Source: Blasia pusilla (Eukaryota; Marchantiophyta; Marchantiopsida; Blasiales). Taken from it: a DNA stretch of 64,000 nucleotides. The number at the start of each line of letters is the position of its first letter. The first letter of the stretch is position 1. A model generated the notes under the pieces. That model was not told where the DNA came from, did no database searches, and worked only from the letters and a program-made list of their open reading frames with translations. The translations under genes and the position numbers were made by a program. The stretch spans positions 4,030,001 to 4,094,000 of the forward strand of contig CM114274.1 of assembly GCA_050084515.1 (NCBI GenBank). Direction: 5' to 3'. Below, piece by piece: positions 21,216-33,513 of the stretch.

Positions 21216-22709
21216 TAATTTCAAATTGAATGTCTTTCCCAAAAAAAATCAGTAATTTCACAACGTTTGTAGTAATGTGGCGTGATCCTCAATCTCACAG
21301 AGTCATCTATTGAGGATGTGGCGTGATTCTCAACCTATGACTCGGTGAGTGTATATCCTCCACTAAAAATTGAAGAAAATAAATAATAAATATTTTCCTC
21401 ATAAAACATATCTTTGAAATGTGGTGGGACTAAATCAGGCTCTCTAACTTAAGCTTATTTTTGTATTGAAATCAAACCATACTAAGAAATTTCTCGATTG
21501 CCACGAAATGGAGCTCTCTTTCCCAAATTTGTTTGTCCTTCTCCAAATGTATGCTATGAAATCAAAGTATTGATTGCTACCAAACCATACTAATAAACTG
21601 CTAACAAATGGGGCGAACTTTCTCAAATATGGTTGATTTACATCTTAAGGATCAATAATATATGGCTATTTGCTTGCATGCAATGACATCTAGGTCATAT
21701 CCATATGAACTTGGAAATGGAAAACACATAGAAAAATCCCACGTAACAGTTTTAGACTATTAAAAAAGATTGATATTGAGCAAGGGAAAAAAAGACAATA
21801 GAATAAAAAGTTGAGGATAGAAAATGAACAAAAAAAGAGAAAGACATGGTAGGAAATTGAAGTAAAATAATGGAGGATTTCTATCAAAATGAAATTCCAA
21901 GAAAAAACTTATAGGTGTGAAGCCTTATAACAATATGTCACTTTGTAGTTCCGCATAGAAATGTGTTAACAAAATCATACTATAAATATATAGTATTATC
22001 AACACTAGGGTTGAAGGAACAAAAAACACTCTATGGATGCAATGCATTATGTTTTTAAGATGTTAGAATTAGTTTAGACCGCTTTATTGCAACATAAAGC
22101 GACAAGTAAGGATAAGTATAGATTGATGGTTCCAACTTAGACATCAAAGGAATCATAATAATATGATGTAAGTGGTTTATGAAGGAGCGTTATTAGAATG
22201 ATGTAATCCTAGATTGGAGCATGATGCAAATTCTTCTATTAATAAAAATGAAGAAAATATGTCAAAAATCCAAGTTTCTCGAGCTGTGATGATAACCCAT
22301 TCTCGTGTGTAAAGTTATCTCTATGTTTAGGTTCCATTAAAGCTCTACTATGAGCGCACAGATGGATTAGACGACTTTGTACTTCAAGATTTGTTATATT
22401 TCATTTATTTATTCACATTCTATTTTTCTTGAAATTTCACATACAAATTAGGTTCTATTATTTTTATAATTTCACACAAAATTGGCATAGCTTTACCTAG
22501 ACATTTGATTAGAAGAAAAAATTGTAGAAATGTGCGCCTCCATAAGCATAATTATGATTTATACCCTCTTCTTTCAACCCTAGCTAAAGGATATAAATTA
22601 AATATACATAATTGATAATTAAGTACTAACTATAATCATCAAAGTTGTAAGAAGATGCATGTGCCCACACGTCATCTACCTACGTGTGAGTAATCCAATG
22701 ATATATCAA
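21216..22709. other. AT-rich intergenic
   Basis: No gene recognised. A weak direct duplication with a period near 110 bp (CCATACTAA words at about 21477 and 21585) and another around 21283-21345 (GTGGCGTGAT) are visible. Otherwise simple AT-rich sequence. Confidence 0.45.
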
Positions 22710-23584
22710 CTAGCACATATATGCACAACTGATAAACAACGATACAAAAGGGTTGCATATGGACATGTTTGTCCACAGGACGAATATTTCCATGCCGGAA
22801 AATTTCCCGCACTCCATACATTTTGACGATCCCCCTTTAATTTCCACTGCTAACCCCGTCATCCTCCCTCGTACCCCTTTCCACCATATGTCCTCCAAGT
22901 GAGGAAGGAATTTCTTGTTTTCAGAGGCAAGATGAATATCAAGTGCCTTAATCAATGGGTGACTAAGGTTAAGTACATGTTTAGGACTTACCTCATTCCT
23001 TAAGCCAAGTGGGAAGTCAAGGCCTCCTTGAAGTTGGAGGCATATGCACACATATGGAATCAAGAATTTTCTAAGGACCAGGGTCCGATTGGGGGATGGT
23101 CACCTCCAAAACGAGGCGGTGCTTGGTGCTTGGGGATCAAACGATCCAAGCAAAGATTAGGTTGATGCAGATGCAACTTGGAGGCTCAATAGTGAGTTTG
23201 ATTACTCAATTCCAAGAAATATTGGACTAGGTGGTGATTAACCGTATCTCAGACCCATGAAGCCCTCTTCTCCCTTAATGAAGGAAATTAAGGGAGATGA
23301 GTGTGATGTTGAAAACCAAGCTTGAGAAGCTAAAGTTGGCCATTGATACGGCCACTCAACTAGGCATAGGCAACCCGAGTCGCGAGAAGAGAGACAGGAT
23401 AGGTCAAACATCGAGGGCAAGAGTACCATTTCATAGGATAAAGAAGAGGAAATCCAAAGTGATAAGCCCGCAAGGAGGTTCTAAACCTAAAAGCTTCAAA
23501 CCACAATTAGCACCAAGTTTCAATCAAGGGTCCATATCAAGTGAGCCTCAAGCATGAGATCAGGCTAACTCGATCTGAGAACTA

Positions 23585-23610
23585 GATCTCCACATATATA
23601 TGTGGAGATC
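23585..23610. repeat. Perfect 26-bp palindrome
   Basis: GATCTCCACATAT is followed directly by its reverse complement with no loop. AACT and AGTT just outside can extend the arms across a small bulge. The alternating AT centre makes cruciform extrusion possible. Confidence 0.85.
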
Positions 23611-23969
23611 TCAGTTCCTTCAAATGCAAGTGCCCCAAAGCTAAAGGGGCCCAACACCAGAAAAGTTGGATTGTTGCCACATCGAGTATGATCAATCACT
23701 CCATAAGTAAAAGTTGACGAGGTGTGAAACAAGGGATTCACCACTTTTTGTGTGGATGTAGGCAAACCATTGGGGAATATCGATCAAGGCTTAGGGAAGA
23801 GATTACGTAAGATGACTATATGCATTTCATGAGACTTGAAATTGTTTAGCGTTGGGAAATTGCTCGTACTTGCCCATAGATTTCATAATTGGTTTGGTAA
23901 TTGGTTTGGACTCCTAGACTCAACCCAAGACTTCCGTTCGGAGGATTTAAGGTCTACATATGTTCATGT

Positions 23970-24045
23970 CCTAGCAAGGAGGAGTAGAGGGTGACCACTA
24001 CTCCTATCCTAGCAAGGAGGAGTAGAGGATCACCCCTACTATCCA
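23970..24045 (+). repeat. 38-bp direct repeat, two copies
   Basis: CCTAGCAAGGAGGAGTAGAG begins at 23970 and again at 24008, each followed by a GATCACC/GTGACCAC-like block and CCTA. A few mismatches. Local slippage or unequal exchange is enough to explain it. Confidence 0.75.
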
Positions 24046-24910
24046 CGGGATTTTGATTTGGTTTAGTGTTTGACATGAAGAACAAACAATTTGAGGATCT
24101 TCAATTCATCCTGGATCCTAGGTACAAATACGCATTTCTTTCTATGAACATAATACACTTGAATATTTAAAAGACCTTAGTCACTGTTTAAAAGAGACTA
24201 CTCCAAATTAAATAAATGATCAAAACCTTAGTCAGGAGTTAAAATAGCTTTAAAATTTCGTATTTATGGCTGAAATGGATGGCTTACTTCACTTTAGAGT
24301 AGTCTCTCTTCAATTTTCCATATTTATTTGCGTGGTTGAATTGCAGAATTCTGCGTACTGTGCGAATCGCCTCCCACATGGCATGAAAGGGTTGCAACAG
24401 CTCAACAATTCCTGCCCTCCCTACACAACTAAGATTCACAATACGATCTTATATTCTATAAATTGCGAGATATGGGAAGACGCTAAAAATTGCTCATGGA
24501 GTTCCTGTGATTTGATGGCGCCATCAAAGGGTCCAAACTGCTAACGCGTAAATTGACGATTCTTCAATGGGTCGAGGAGACACGACTTTGGACTGACGAC
24601 AACTTCCAGTGGTCTGGTCGGTCAGCGCCTGGAAAATGATCAGAGATTTGTTTCATAGCTACAGATTGACTTGCATATTGGTATAAGTTGGAAAGAATAA
24701 TGTACACGCACTACTATGGCTATGGGAATAGGAATCGGTGTGCCGGAGCTCGTTCTCCTAATTACTCTCCTCAGTGCGCCGAGACTTTCTCCTGGGGGGA
24801 TTTTTCAAGCTGAGACTATGGGCATGAATCAGCTGCAAAAATCTTCTTTCCGAGGTTGCTGTCCTCCTCTACAAAATATAAGCCACAAAAAATGTACGCA
24901 ACATGCGAAC

Positions 24911-27900
24911 CTATGCAGCCACAGCAATTGGCCGTTTGCTCGTTTTAATGCCCTTGATCGCTGCACGAGAGAATCAAGAACAAGTGAGTGTATTAAAGAG
25001 TCTGCAATCTTTTAGTTTGTGTAAACGGATTCGTGGGCATCTGATAACACCTGTGTATTAGCTTACCGTCACTCAAGGACACAGTCAACGTTGCAATTCC
25101 AAACAAAAAACACTCCGATGTTCGCTTTACAGACTGACTGCTTACCATCTGCGTAGCTCTTTGCACCATATACTGCAGATCCTGCCACCAGAGCGTTGGC
25201 ACCTGCTTCAATGACCTGTGAACATACGGAAGTCAGAAGAAGTCGAGATTTCCTCCATTCCCGCAATCACGGACCATATGAAGCAATCTCACTTGAAGAC
25301 CATGTTAAGACGTCTGCCACTTTGATGGCCGTACAATCTTGACTGCTAGCGAGTACCTAGCACGTGTTGTGCTTCTAAGTCTTGATCCCAATTCCTCAGA
25401 AATCGAGAACCTCCAGAAAAAAATCGAATTGAAATGGAACGAAAAAATCTCCTCTCATTCGCGGAGAGTGCGAAGGACTGCAAACTCACTCTTACTCCTT
25501 GAATCCAACCGAGGGTCGGGGCATAATTGGCAAGGGTGACGACTTACCTTCCAGGCGTTGGCAGGGGTCACTCCTCCGTCCACTTCAATCCATGGGTTGA
25601 TTCCCTACACAACAAGGAAAGGTTAAAGTGCAAGAAGACTGATTTTCGGATTTTCATACATGATGGATTTTTCAAGCTAAGACTATGGGCATATCCATGA
25701 GGGTGTACACGAAATTGGAGATATCCATGAGGGTGTGAAATGAATTGACATTGCCAGAGGCGAAAACCGGGTAACCTTCTTTGCACAGACATACCTCAAA
25801 ATCTTTTTCTTAGGATTCTGACTGTTGGACCTGACATTGAGGAATGAAAGAACTGATGTGATATTTACAGCAAGAATCCATGATGGCCACGAGAATTGGA
25901 AATACAATTTTTGCAATGGTATTGCAGTAGACAAGAAGGGTACACAAACTATTCCCACATCCTGACAACACTTTCTGAGCAGTCACGTAAAGCCTGACAC
26001 TCATTATAGAACCATCTTTGACTCAGCCCTTTTGATGAGGTATCTAGTACTGGAAAATTATCTCCAGATGGAAAATGTATATACAAGACATTAGTCATTA
26101 CAGAGGACAGACATTCACCTTTTCCTGGCAGATTTTCTTGATATCCCTGATCTTCTTCACTTGACTCTCAATGAAGCTTTGTCCTCCGAATCCAGGGTTC
26201 ACGGACATGATAAGGATTAGATCAACATCTGTAAGAAAACATCGAGAGGTGAATTTAAACAAATTTCGAGCTCAGGAGAACAATTTAATTCAGCGCACTC
26301 ATATAAGAGACCCCTTTCTTGTGAGTTATTGCATTTACTTAGAAGCCTCGTCCATGCATTCATTTTGAATGCACCGAGATATTGTTATGAATGTGAAATA
26401 CTTAGTTACAAAACGTCTTGAAGGAGACACATGGTAATCTCTAACTTCCACATACACATGTGCCACAGCCCCCCATTCTCAATGTGTCAACATGAGAACT
26501 GGGATTTTCTTAATATGCGATCGTGTCAATCAAAGGCTGCGCCATATCGATTGCTAAGATCCATGCACGCCATGAATTTGTCGGCTTAGTTTAAGACTTA
26601 CCCTATCAAGCCCTGGCTGACTGGTTTTAGGTAGTCAAAACTAGGGTATCTCAGCTCTACACAAGCAGACTGCAGATTCGTGAACAGATAAGACCATAAC
26701 AAGAGCACAGAAAGGATTCTTATTTCCTCATACCGTCTAACACGTATTCAATAGCCGAGAGAGGGGTGCCGGGGTTGAGTACGACTCCTGCCTTTGCTCC
26801 TAAACTCTTAATCTGTAGGGTGCACGTGAAAACTCAGAACAAATGCACTGAATGTCAAAGTTTAGATCAGATGATTCTGTGACACGAGCAATTTCAGTAC
26901 GGATTACACCTGACGGATGGTGGGAAAAAATGATTTGCCTCACTTACACTTTCACCCAAAGCCAAAGTGCAGAAGTCCCAAGCGTTAAAAGGACAGATTA
27001 AGATCATCAAAGAGCAGTAAATGTAGATGAAAGTCAATTAAACCAGAACTCACCAGGTTTATAGTCCTGTGCAAATGGATGGTTGCTGCCACTTCCGCAT
27101 GCACGCTCACAATGTCTGCACCTGCCTTAATAAAATCGGCAACTCGTTGTTCTGGTTCAACAATCATCAAATGTACGTCTAGGGGAAGCTCAGTCACAGG
27201 GCGCAAGGCATCCACTACGAGAGGTCCAATCGTAATGTTGGGCACAAAGCGGCCATCCATAACATCGACGTGAATCCAGTCACAACCTGCATCCTCCACA
27301 GCTTTCACCTGCAAAGATACATGACTTTAGGATACAAATGCTTCAAGTAGGGAGCTTGGGACCAGAAAAAAGTAAGCCGAAAGAGGTGATAAAAGTATGG
27401 ACCAACCGAGAACGCAACAACAATTCATGAGTCTAGGGTTATGTCTGAAAGATTTTCAGACAATCACGGATCCGATTATAAACGGGGACAATAGCATGCA
27501 CACTCTCAGGGAATCCGCTTCAGCATTTGTGCCTACTCTGCTCGAGTGACAGAAGAGCAAACTGAAATCTGTTCTCGGTTCACATGGTTGCATTGGGAAT
27601 TAGAAAGTAGAGAGTGATGCAAGGGCTCAAACCTGCTCTCCGAGTTTGGCAAAGTTTGCAGAGAGGATGGATGGAGACACGATGATATCATCCTTGGAGA
27701 ATTTGTCCACTCGTGACGACGCACTAATCTTCGGCACGGCAGCTCTGTAGTTCCCAACAAGGCGACGTCAAAATTCGACAAGACTTTCGCTCAGGCGTAC
27801 AATTCATCATGTACGAAGTCCATCGAAAGACGCAAAAGTTTCAGAAAAATCGACAGCAGAACTGGGATCTTTCTACTATCATTTACACGCTTCTCCTACA

Positions 27901-28092
27901 CAATAATCTTGCCTTGTAACTCTATCTCACACTCTCTCCCCCAAAAAAGTCCGAACAACTCGCTAACCTGGGAGCAAAAGTCGCCTTGGATGACCGGGCG
28001 ACAGTCTGCTTGTTCCCCCAGATAGAACTCTGGCAAGCTGCGCAACTCGTGGTCGACGCAAGAGATCCAACTGCCATAGACGCTGCGGCCAT
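24911..28092 (-). CDS. RPE: Ribulose-phosphate 3-epimerase, plastid form, eight exons
   Basis: Interconverts ribulose 5-phosphate and xylulose 5-phosphate in the Calvin-Benson cycle and pentose phosphate pathway. Exons on the minus strand are 28092-27968, 27744-27633, 27308-27054, 26812-26734, 26228-26119, 25604-25548, 25215-25146 and 24960-24911. All introns are GT-AG. The lengths sum to 858 nt, giving 285 residues plus TAG, close to the usual plastid enzyme length. The first about 50 residues ([17 protein letters not shown]...) are Ser/Ala-rich and fit a chloroplast transit peptide. Family blocks follow in order: [32 protein letters not shown] (active-site Asp and His), [31 protein letters not shown] (phosphate loop), [11 protein letters not shown] (second catalytic Asp) and AGSAVYGA. 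The end is [16 protein letters not shown]. No lesion was seen, so it is probably functional. The ATG at 28092 is chosen because it gives the transit peptide in frame with exon 2. Confidence 0.93.
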
Positions 28093-29764
28093 TTTCGCAA
28101 AGTATTTTCCTCTCTTGCGCCGAATGAACAATTCCGCGGCTTCGAAAATTTGCGTAGCTGCGGCCGGTGCGTAGGGACACTGCGCAGCGGGCGTGAAAGA
28201 CGAAGCGAAATTAGATCGGGAGGTGAAGCGTGGAGGTGCGTGCGTGGGATTGGCACTCTTGTGGAAGATGAGGTGCGCCTTTGGCTGTGAGGAACCAGAG
28301 GAGCCTTCGCAACGAGAGGCTGACAGTGTCCCAGAGACTCAGGATGGGCCACGTTTCTGATTAGTGGTATAATCACTGCCATTAGCTTCGTAATCCGATG
28401 GCACGCAACCACTGAAATCTATCACTCTTTGTGCCCGCGATCCGACGGCTCTTGGATATCGCGGACACCATCGCGAATCTGCCATTGTCCTCTTCCGGAC
28501 CGTGTGTTTTCCTAGGGCATAATAGAATCTGTATGTAGAATATTCCCAGGGCCGCGATTTCCTTCGCTCCACCGTCCTTTGCAGAAAGCGATGGTCTCTG
28601 GTTATTATTGCCCACCCACCGTCGGGCTGCCTCTGTTTAGATTAGCGGCTAATTCTCAGGGAATATAGCGGGCGTTTTAAAGCAGGGGCCTTTCCAATCT
28701 CAGATGTAGCGGTGGCCACATTGTTGAGGCTCTCTCTTCTCGTTTAGAAAGGGGGCCAAATTGGCGGGAACTTTTTCTATCTTCCTTCTTGTTTAGGGAA
28801 GGAATGGGTCATATTCTCCGATTAGACTCCTAACCTTCGCGACAATCTGACGGACGTTTCAAGGTCCCGCGAAACCGTAGGGAAGACTAGAGAGTTAGGG
28901 TGACAGGAAGACTACTAATGGCGACCGGAAACTTTATCTACAAGGAGAGATCGTTGAGCGTTGTGGTTTTGCCACGTGTTATTTCTCTACTAACCTTGAA
29001 GAATAAGCTCCACTCAAATCTTGACAGGTGGCCGGAAACCCTGTCAGCTTCTTCATTGGTACCTGCATGGATAAGGTGGGTCCACATTGATGGATCCCAA
29101 GAATTCAATTCAACTTTGACGTTCTAATTGGAATTAAACTGGCCATGTTAACATAGCTGAGTCATAGTGGCCTATTTTGGTGGAAGTTAATTATATTATT
29201 AGTAATTTGGTGCCCATGGGGGTTAATTGTGTTTCACATCAGAAATAAATTAAATTGAATCTAGTTGTTTTTAAAGGATTTTCAGGATGTCCCACAACAT
29301 GGAAATCTTGGGGATCAAATAGATGTTTGAAAGTTAAAGAATGTGCCCATTAATAATAACTAGTATGTTCCTTTGAGATAGAGTTCTTTTTCTTCTGAAT
29401 TACTCTTAAATGGCATGGGTCAACAACAAGGGCCTTCAACGATAGGTGTCTATAATAGAAAGACCTTGATAAGAGTGATGTAAAAAACATGAGGAGCAGG
29501 GCTCAGACAGTTATTTTTAGTATATCAGTTTTTTACCGGGACTATTTGAATCATTTAGGTTTTCTGAAATATGCCCCAGCCAACCCCCTAAGAGTTTTTA
29601 CCTTGTCAGGTTTTTGCCCAAGATTTTTTCCCTTCTCAGGCTATTTCTTGCATGTAATTTGAATCACCAGTTTTTTTATGGGCTTGAAATGGCATGCGCT
29701 TTTTTTTTTGTCGATTTTCTACCTTTCAGTTTAGTTCTGGTTATTATGAAAGTCCCCGTGAGCC
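28093..29764. other. Epimerase upstream region and intergenic DNA
   Basis: 28093 to about 28620 is the likely leader and promoter side of the epimerase gene. Minus-strand frames there (28339-28615) and a plus-strand frame at 28900-29127 match nothing known. From 29100 the DNA turns AT-rich. Confidence 0.45.
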
Positions 29765-29765
29765 T

Positions 29766-29955
29766 TTCGAGCTCACCTCCTCATTTTTACCTGGCTGGAG
29801 TTGAACCAGAATTCCCCCTCCCAATTGGGGGCCGAGAGGTGCTAAGAACCCTTCTTAGCCTTCTCGGCTCACCTCCTCATTACCTCTGGCTGGATTTGAA
29901 CCAGAATTCCCCTACCACTTGGGGGCCAGAGGTGCTAAGAACCCTTCCTACAAGG
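29766..29955 (-). repeat. tRNA-like tandem pair, 96-bp period, anticodon arm missing
   Basis: Two copies spaced 96 bp apart (CTCACCTCCTCAT at 29772 and 29868). On the minus strand the lower copy reads ACCTCTGGC (29933-29925), then a CCCC/GGGG mini-arm with AAGTGGTAG resembling an A box. It then has a T-arm CTGG-TTCAAAT-CCAG containing the B-box word GGTTCAAATCC, and finally GCCAGAGGT (29890-29882), which closes a 9-bp stem with the start. There is no room for an anticodon arm. The other copy has GGTTCAACTCC and a weaker outer stem. It may be a tRNA-derived SINE head or a decayed pair. Confidence 0.5.
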
Positions 29956-30043
29956 AGTATTCATAAAATGAACTTTCTTTGTAGGAGGGGTTTGACTTCT
30001 GAAAATAAATAACTAGTAAAAGCATTTGCAAAATGAAATGAAG

Positions 30044-32180
30044 TCATAGAGAAACTAGGATGAAAGGTCGGGTTAAGCTCACTTCCTCAAACTTCAAGTA
30101 CAACGGGAGGAACAATGTACAACTCTGGATTAGCATATACAAATCTGTATTCCTTTTGACAGTTTCCATGTGTCCATAGCGAGAAATGAGGACCTTATCC
30201 ACATCAAAATTCTCATTTGGACCCTCCATATTAACCCTCAAAGCTTCCAAGTGATAAGAGGTTAAGCTATTTCTTAACCTATTAAGTAATGACATTCTCG
30301 AATGCTAAAAGCTCTCTCACATGATCTTTGTTGATACACATTGGACTCTAGCTATATCACCTAAAATACAGACATTAGCATACTTAGCCTTTGAGGATCG
30401 GACTACCACTTACCATACACCATAAGTCCTTGAAGGACTTATCCTTCCATTTTGTCATGGCTGAATCTTGAAGGCCAAGAATTCATTCTTGAGGGCTGCA
30501 CCATCTAGAATAGGCTTTTTCACCCTGCCATGCAAGGTTTTTTCTTGTCCATAGAAAGAGCTCAACATTTCCAAGTCTCTCACCCCAATCTCTTAAACTA
30601 GATATGGTAGAAGGCATTTGGGATGGATTGAGGATCTTAAAACCTCCAATGATGTTATTGTCTTCAAACCTTTCTTGCAAAGCTACACATATGACCTCAC
30701 CAAAATTCCTCTGGAAAAAAAAAAGCTTCTTCTAAATCCTTTCTGTCACATCCCTTTCCATTTGGATTGAATGAAAGAAAGAACCCTTATCTCGATTGCA
30801 AGCGCTGCAGATATCCATCACTAGGACCATAGTTCGGAAGGAGATGAAAACCGCTAGGCGAGAAATGAGATAGGCATTCATATCTACACTTTCATGTACA
30901 TAATTCATTCTAACATGTGCTATCTCGATCTCGAACAATAGAAGCAACGCTAGATATATCAACAAACTTCATCTGGAATAACTTGCTCAACATTGCCATA
31001 GAATGAAGGATGTCACCAGAGAAAAGTATAAAATGTAAATCATTTTGAAGGACTTTAACCTCTTTAGAAGATGTGAAGCTACCCCATCATCTTCCCTCGG
31101 ATTCACAGCAGAGAAGTAGACCATGACCGATTCTAAACTATCACATAAAGAGGTAACGGCTTGCCACCTGCTAAGCCATCTGACCTTCTGATACCGTTTC
31201 ATGACTTTCCTAGAATCGTGTAGCTCCTCTTGTAAAGAAGAGAGACCAGACTTCCTCTTAGAACTCTTCTTGAAATAAAATGCAACAGAATTCAAAATGT
31301 TATCAACCTCATCACTAAGTTCCTTTCACCTGGGCTCTTTGCTACTGCAAGAGCAACTAAGTTTGTCCGTTGTGCCACACAATGGACGTTTGTCATGTAA
31401 GGGTTAACATTCCTCTTCAAACGGGCACTTACCCCATTCCTACTACCTACCATAGTGTGGCCCCATCAGACCCAAAACCAACCATTTTCTCAAAATTCAA
31501 TTCCCATTCCCTAAGTAAGGATACTAAACAATCTGAAATGGACTCGGCATCCTTGTTCTCAACCTTGATCAATCCTAAGAAGGAGGTGCACACTTGACCT
31601 TCATCAAGGTAAGTGACAAAGGCAACGAGGTGTCCTGTTATTGATATGTCAGTGGATTCATCTACCATTATTCCGTAAAAGGGACTAAGTCTAACCCTAG
31701 CTAGGAGCAATCTTTGAATTACCAAACTATGAGGAAAATGCAATATTATACTTAGCCATGAAGTATGCTCCTCGAAAAAGATTAGGCACAGCTAAATCAC
31801 AGTTTCTATTGGTGCTTGCAATAGCTTTCTGTAGAGTTTTTCTACCACTATACTGAGCCCAAGCCAGTTTTTTATGTTCCTTGGATTTACCATGGTGCGT
31901 GAAGGCAGAAATCTTCACATTGATGGCTCGGATGTGGCAAATACTGATTTCCCCCTGAGTCCTTGCACACTTTCTGAGAATACCCTCCCGTGTGAGGCTC
32001 AAATTTAATCCATTCAAAAGCTTGATACCAAGAGTCTTTCCAAAGCCTGTTGTTCTCTTCTATCTTTGAAGAGGCAAGATCTGAAGGAGAATCTATCTCC
32101 TCACATGAGTTGGTTTCTCTGCTGGTTCTCTATGATCCTCTTCATAAACCCCATATCAGTAAGGGATTTTTGTCTCTTAC
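30044..32180 (-). pseudogene. hAT transposase relic, DUF4371/ZNF862-like
   Basis: Reading the minus strand from about 32080 down, pieces of one protein appear in the right order across stops and shifts. A TTF/BED-type N-terminal part has HHGKSKEHKKLAW, followed by YFMAKYNIAFS. The catalytic-domain block follows with YGIMVDESTDISITGHLV and EWELNFEKMVGFGSDGA. Then come a middle piece with KVRWLSRWQAVTSLCDSLES, ILNPSQMPST, and the C-terminal dimerisation end LLNRLRNSLTSYHLEALRVN with FDVDKVL. This order matches plant DUF4371 hAT-superfamily proteins. At least six frame breaks make it non-functional. I found no terminal inverted repeats or 8-bp duplication, so the element's limits are unknown. 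Confidence 0.8.
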
Positions 32181-32666
32181 CCCTACATGCATTGTTGGCT
32201 GAAATATCCTCCATAAGGAACTTTGAGAGTTCACTACTTTGAAACCCTTTGTAAAGGGTTTGGCTCAAACAGTTTCAAGGGTTTCTGAAGTTCTGAGAAC
32301 CAATGAAAGGCTCCCAAAACTTCAACAAAGAGCGAGAGAGAGAGAGATACAAGAGTGCAACAAAACCCAAGTCACGACCCCTACTCCCTCGGGCCCCAAC
32401 TCCCTAACTCCCGAGAGAATACAGGAAAATAGGGAGCGGCGATTAGGAGGAGAATGCGGTGTGTCGGGTCTCCCCAACTCTCTCCCCACTCCCGAGTCCC
32501 AAAACCTGAGTCCTAATAGCAGGGATGAGGCTTGGATGAGCGTCTCGAGACTCGAGTGAGTTACACTCGCTTGTCCAACTCCGGAAGTCAATGAGACGGC
32601 CGATTTTGTCCGATTTCTTCCACTTTTTTTCACCTAGGTGCGGTGGTCGGCAAGCTTTACAAGCTG
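32181..32666. other. GC-rich repeat arm before the LTR
   Basis: Contains a short GA run at 32333-32347. A segment with ACGACCCCTACTCCC (about 32375) resembles the repeats at 33.8-34.4 kb on the far side of the LTR. No gene supported. Confidence 0.45.
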
Positions 32667-33508
32667 CAGACGACCTCATAACCAAACAACACCAAATGGA
32701 GCGAAAGCGAACTCAAAGGAATTAGCGAGGTTTCGAGCTTTGAGAGGCGTTTGGTAGAGTCTCTTGGAAAAGTCTGAGCGAACATAATAAGAACTTTCAA
32801 TCAAGAAACCAACAAAGGCGACTTGAGAAGAGTCTTGGAGGTTGGTTGCCAAAGAGTAAGAAATTTGGAACACGGCTAGCGTTTGGGAGAATCTGACTGT
32901 GTTTAGGACCATAACGTTGAGCTCCGAGAGCGTTCGGGACAATAAGGGAGGAGAGCTGATCTTGAGACGATTCCAAGGCGCCAAAGATCTCAGCAAACGC
33001 ATAAGTACAGGCTGAGATAAAGAAAACGATTGCAAGAGCAATCGGGTTGAGGGCCATTGGAGGGCGGTGTCTTTCCTAAATGCGGGGGCCCCGGAGATCC
33101 CCAGAAGTACTAGTAAGGGAGTACCTTCTCTGAGATGTCTGAAAGCAAAACTTCACTAAGGTTGCAAGCGGCGTTTGAGGCACGGATGAAAATGCGAAAC
33201 CCAAACCCAAACCTGATCAAGGAGTGGACCGCCACACTTGGATTCAACCGAGATACTCCCTGCGAGTCTCATTGGATGTTCCTCTTGGAACCAAGGCTCG
33301 GACATGTTCAACATCGAAGAAGTCATCCCAAGTCTTCGAGACTTGCCCGTGTTGGAAACCGCGAAACTAGGAAGGTTGAGCTTGAAGAGAGAGTCGAGGC
33401 GCGAGTAATCCCGCTGATTGATCCAAGACCCGATGAGGGTGCGTGTTTTGTCAGCGTTGAGCTTTGCCATGCGCCGCAACAAACAAGATTAACGTTCAAG
33501 GAGAGAAG
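32667..33508 (+). mobile_element. Diverged LTR of the Gypsy family, plus strand
   Basis: Collinear with the chromovirus LTR. It starts near ACCTCATAACCAAACAACAC, passes GGCCATAACG-like and TCGGGTTGAGGGCCA words and GTACTAGTAAGGGAG, and ends AACGTTCAAGGAGAG near 33508. Many substitutions plus indels. No PBS or gag follows; GC-rich repeat DNA begins at once. It is a solo LTR or part of a non-autonomous relative. Confidence 0.65.
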
Positions 33509-33513
33509 GCTGA

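Larger units (their letters stand above)
22710..24060. other. Probable retrotransposon residue, unassigned
   Basis: GC is higher than on either side and short frames read like gag or leader DNA (for example 23297-23557 plus, Lys/Ser/Pro-rich, ending before a region rich in CCCCAAAGC). No RT, integrase or chromodomain was found and no family can be named. It contains the 26-bp palindrome at 23585 and a short tandem repeat at 23970. Confidence 0.35.
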
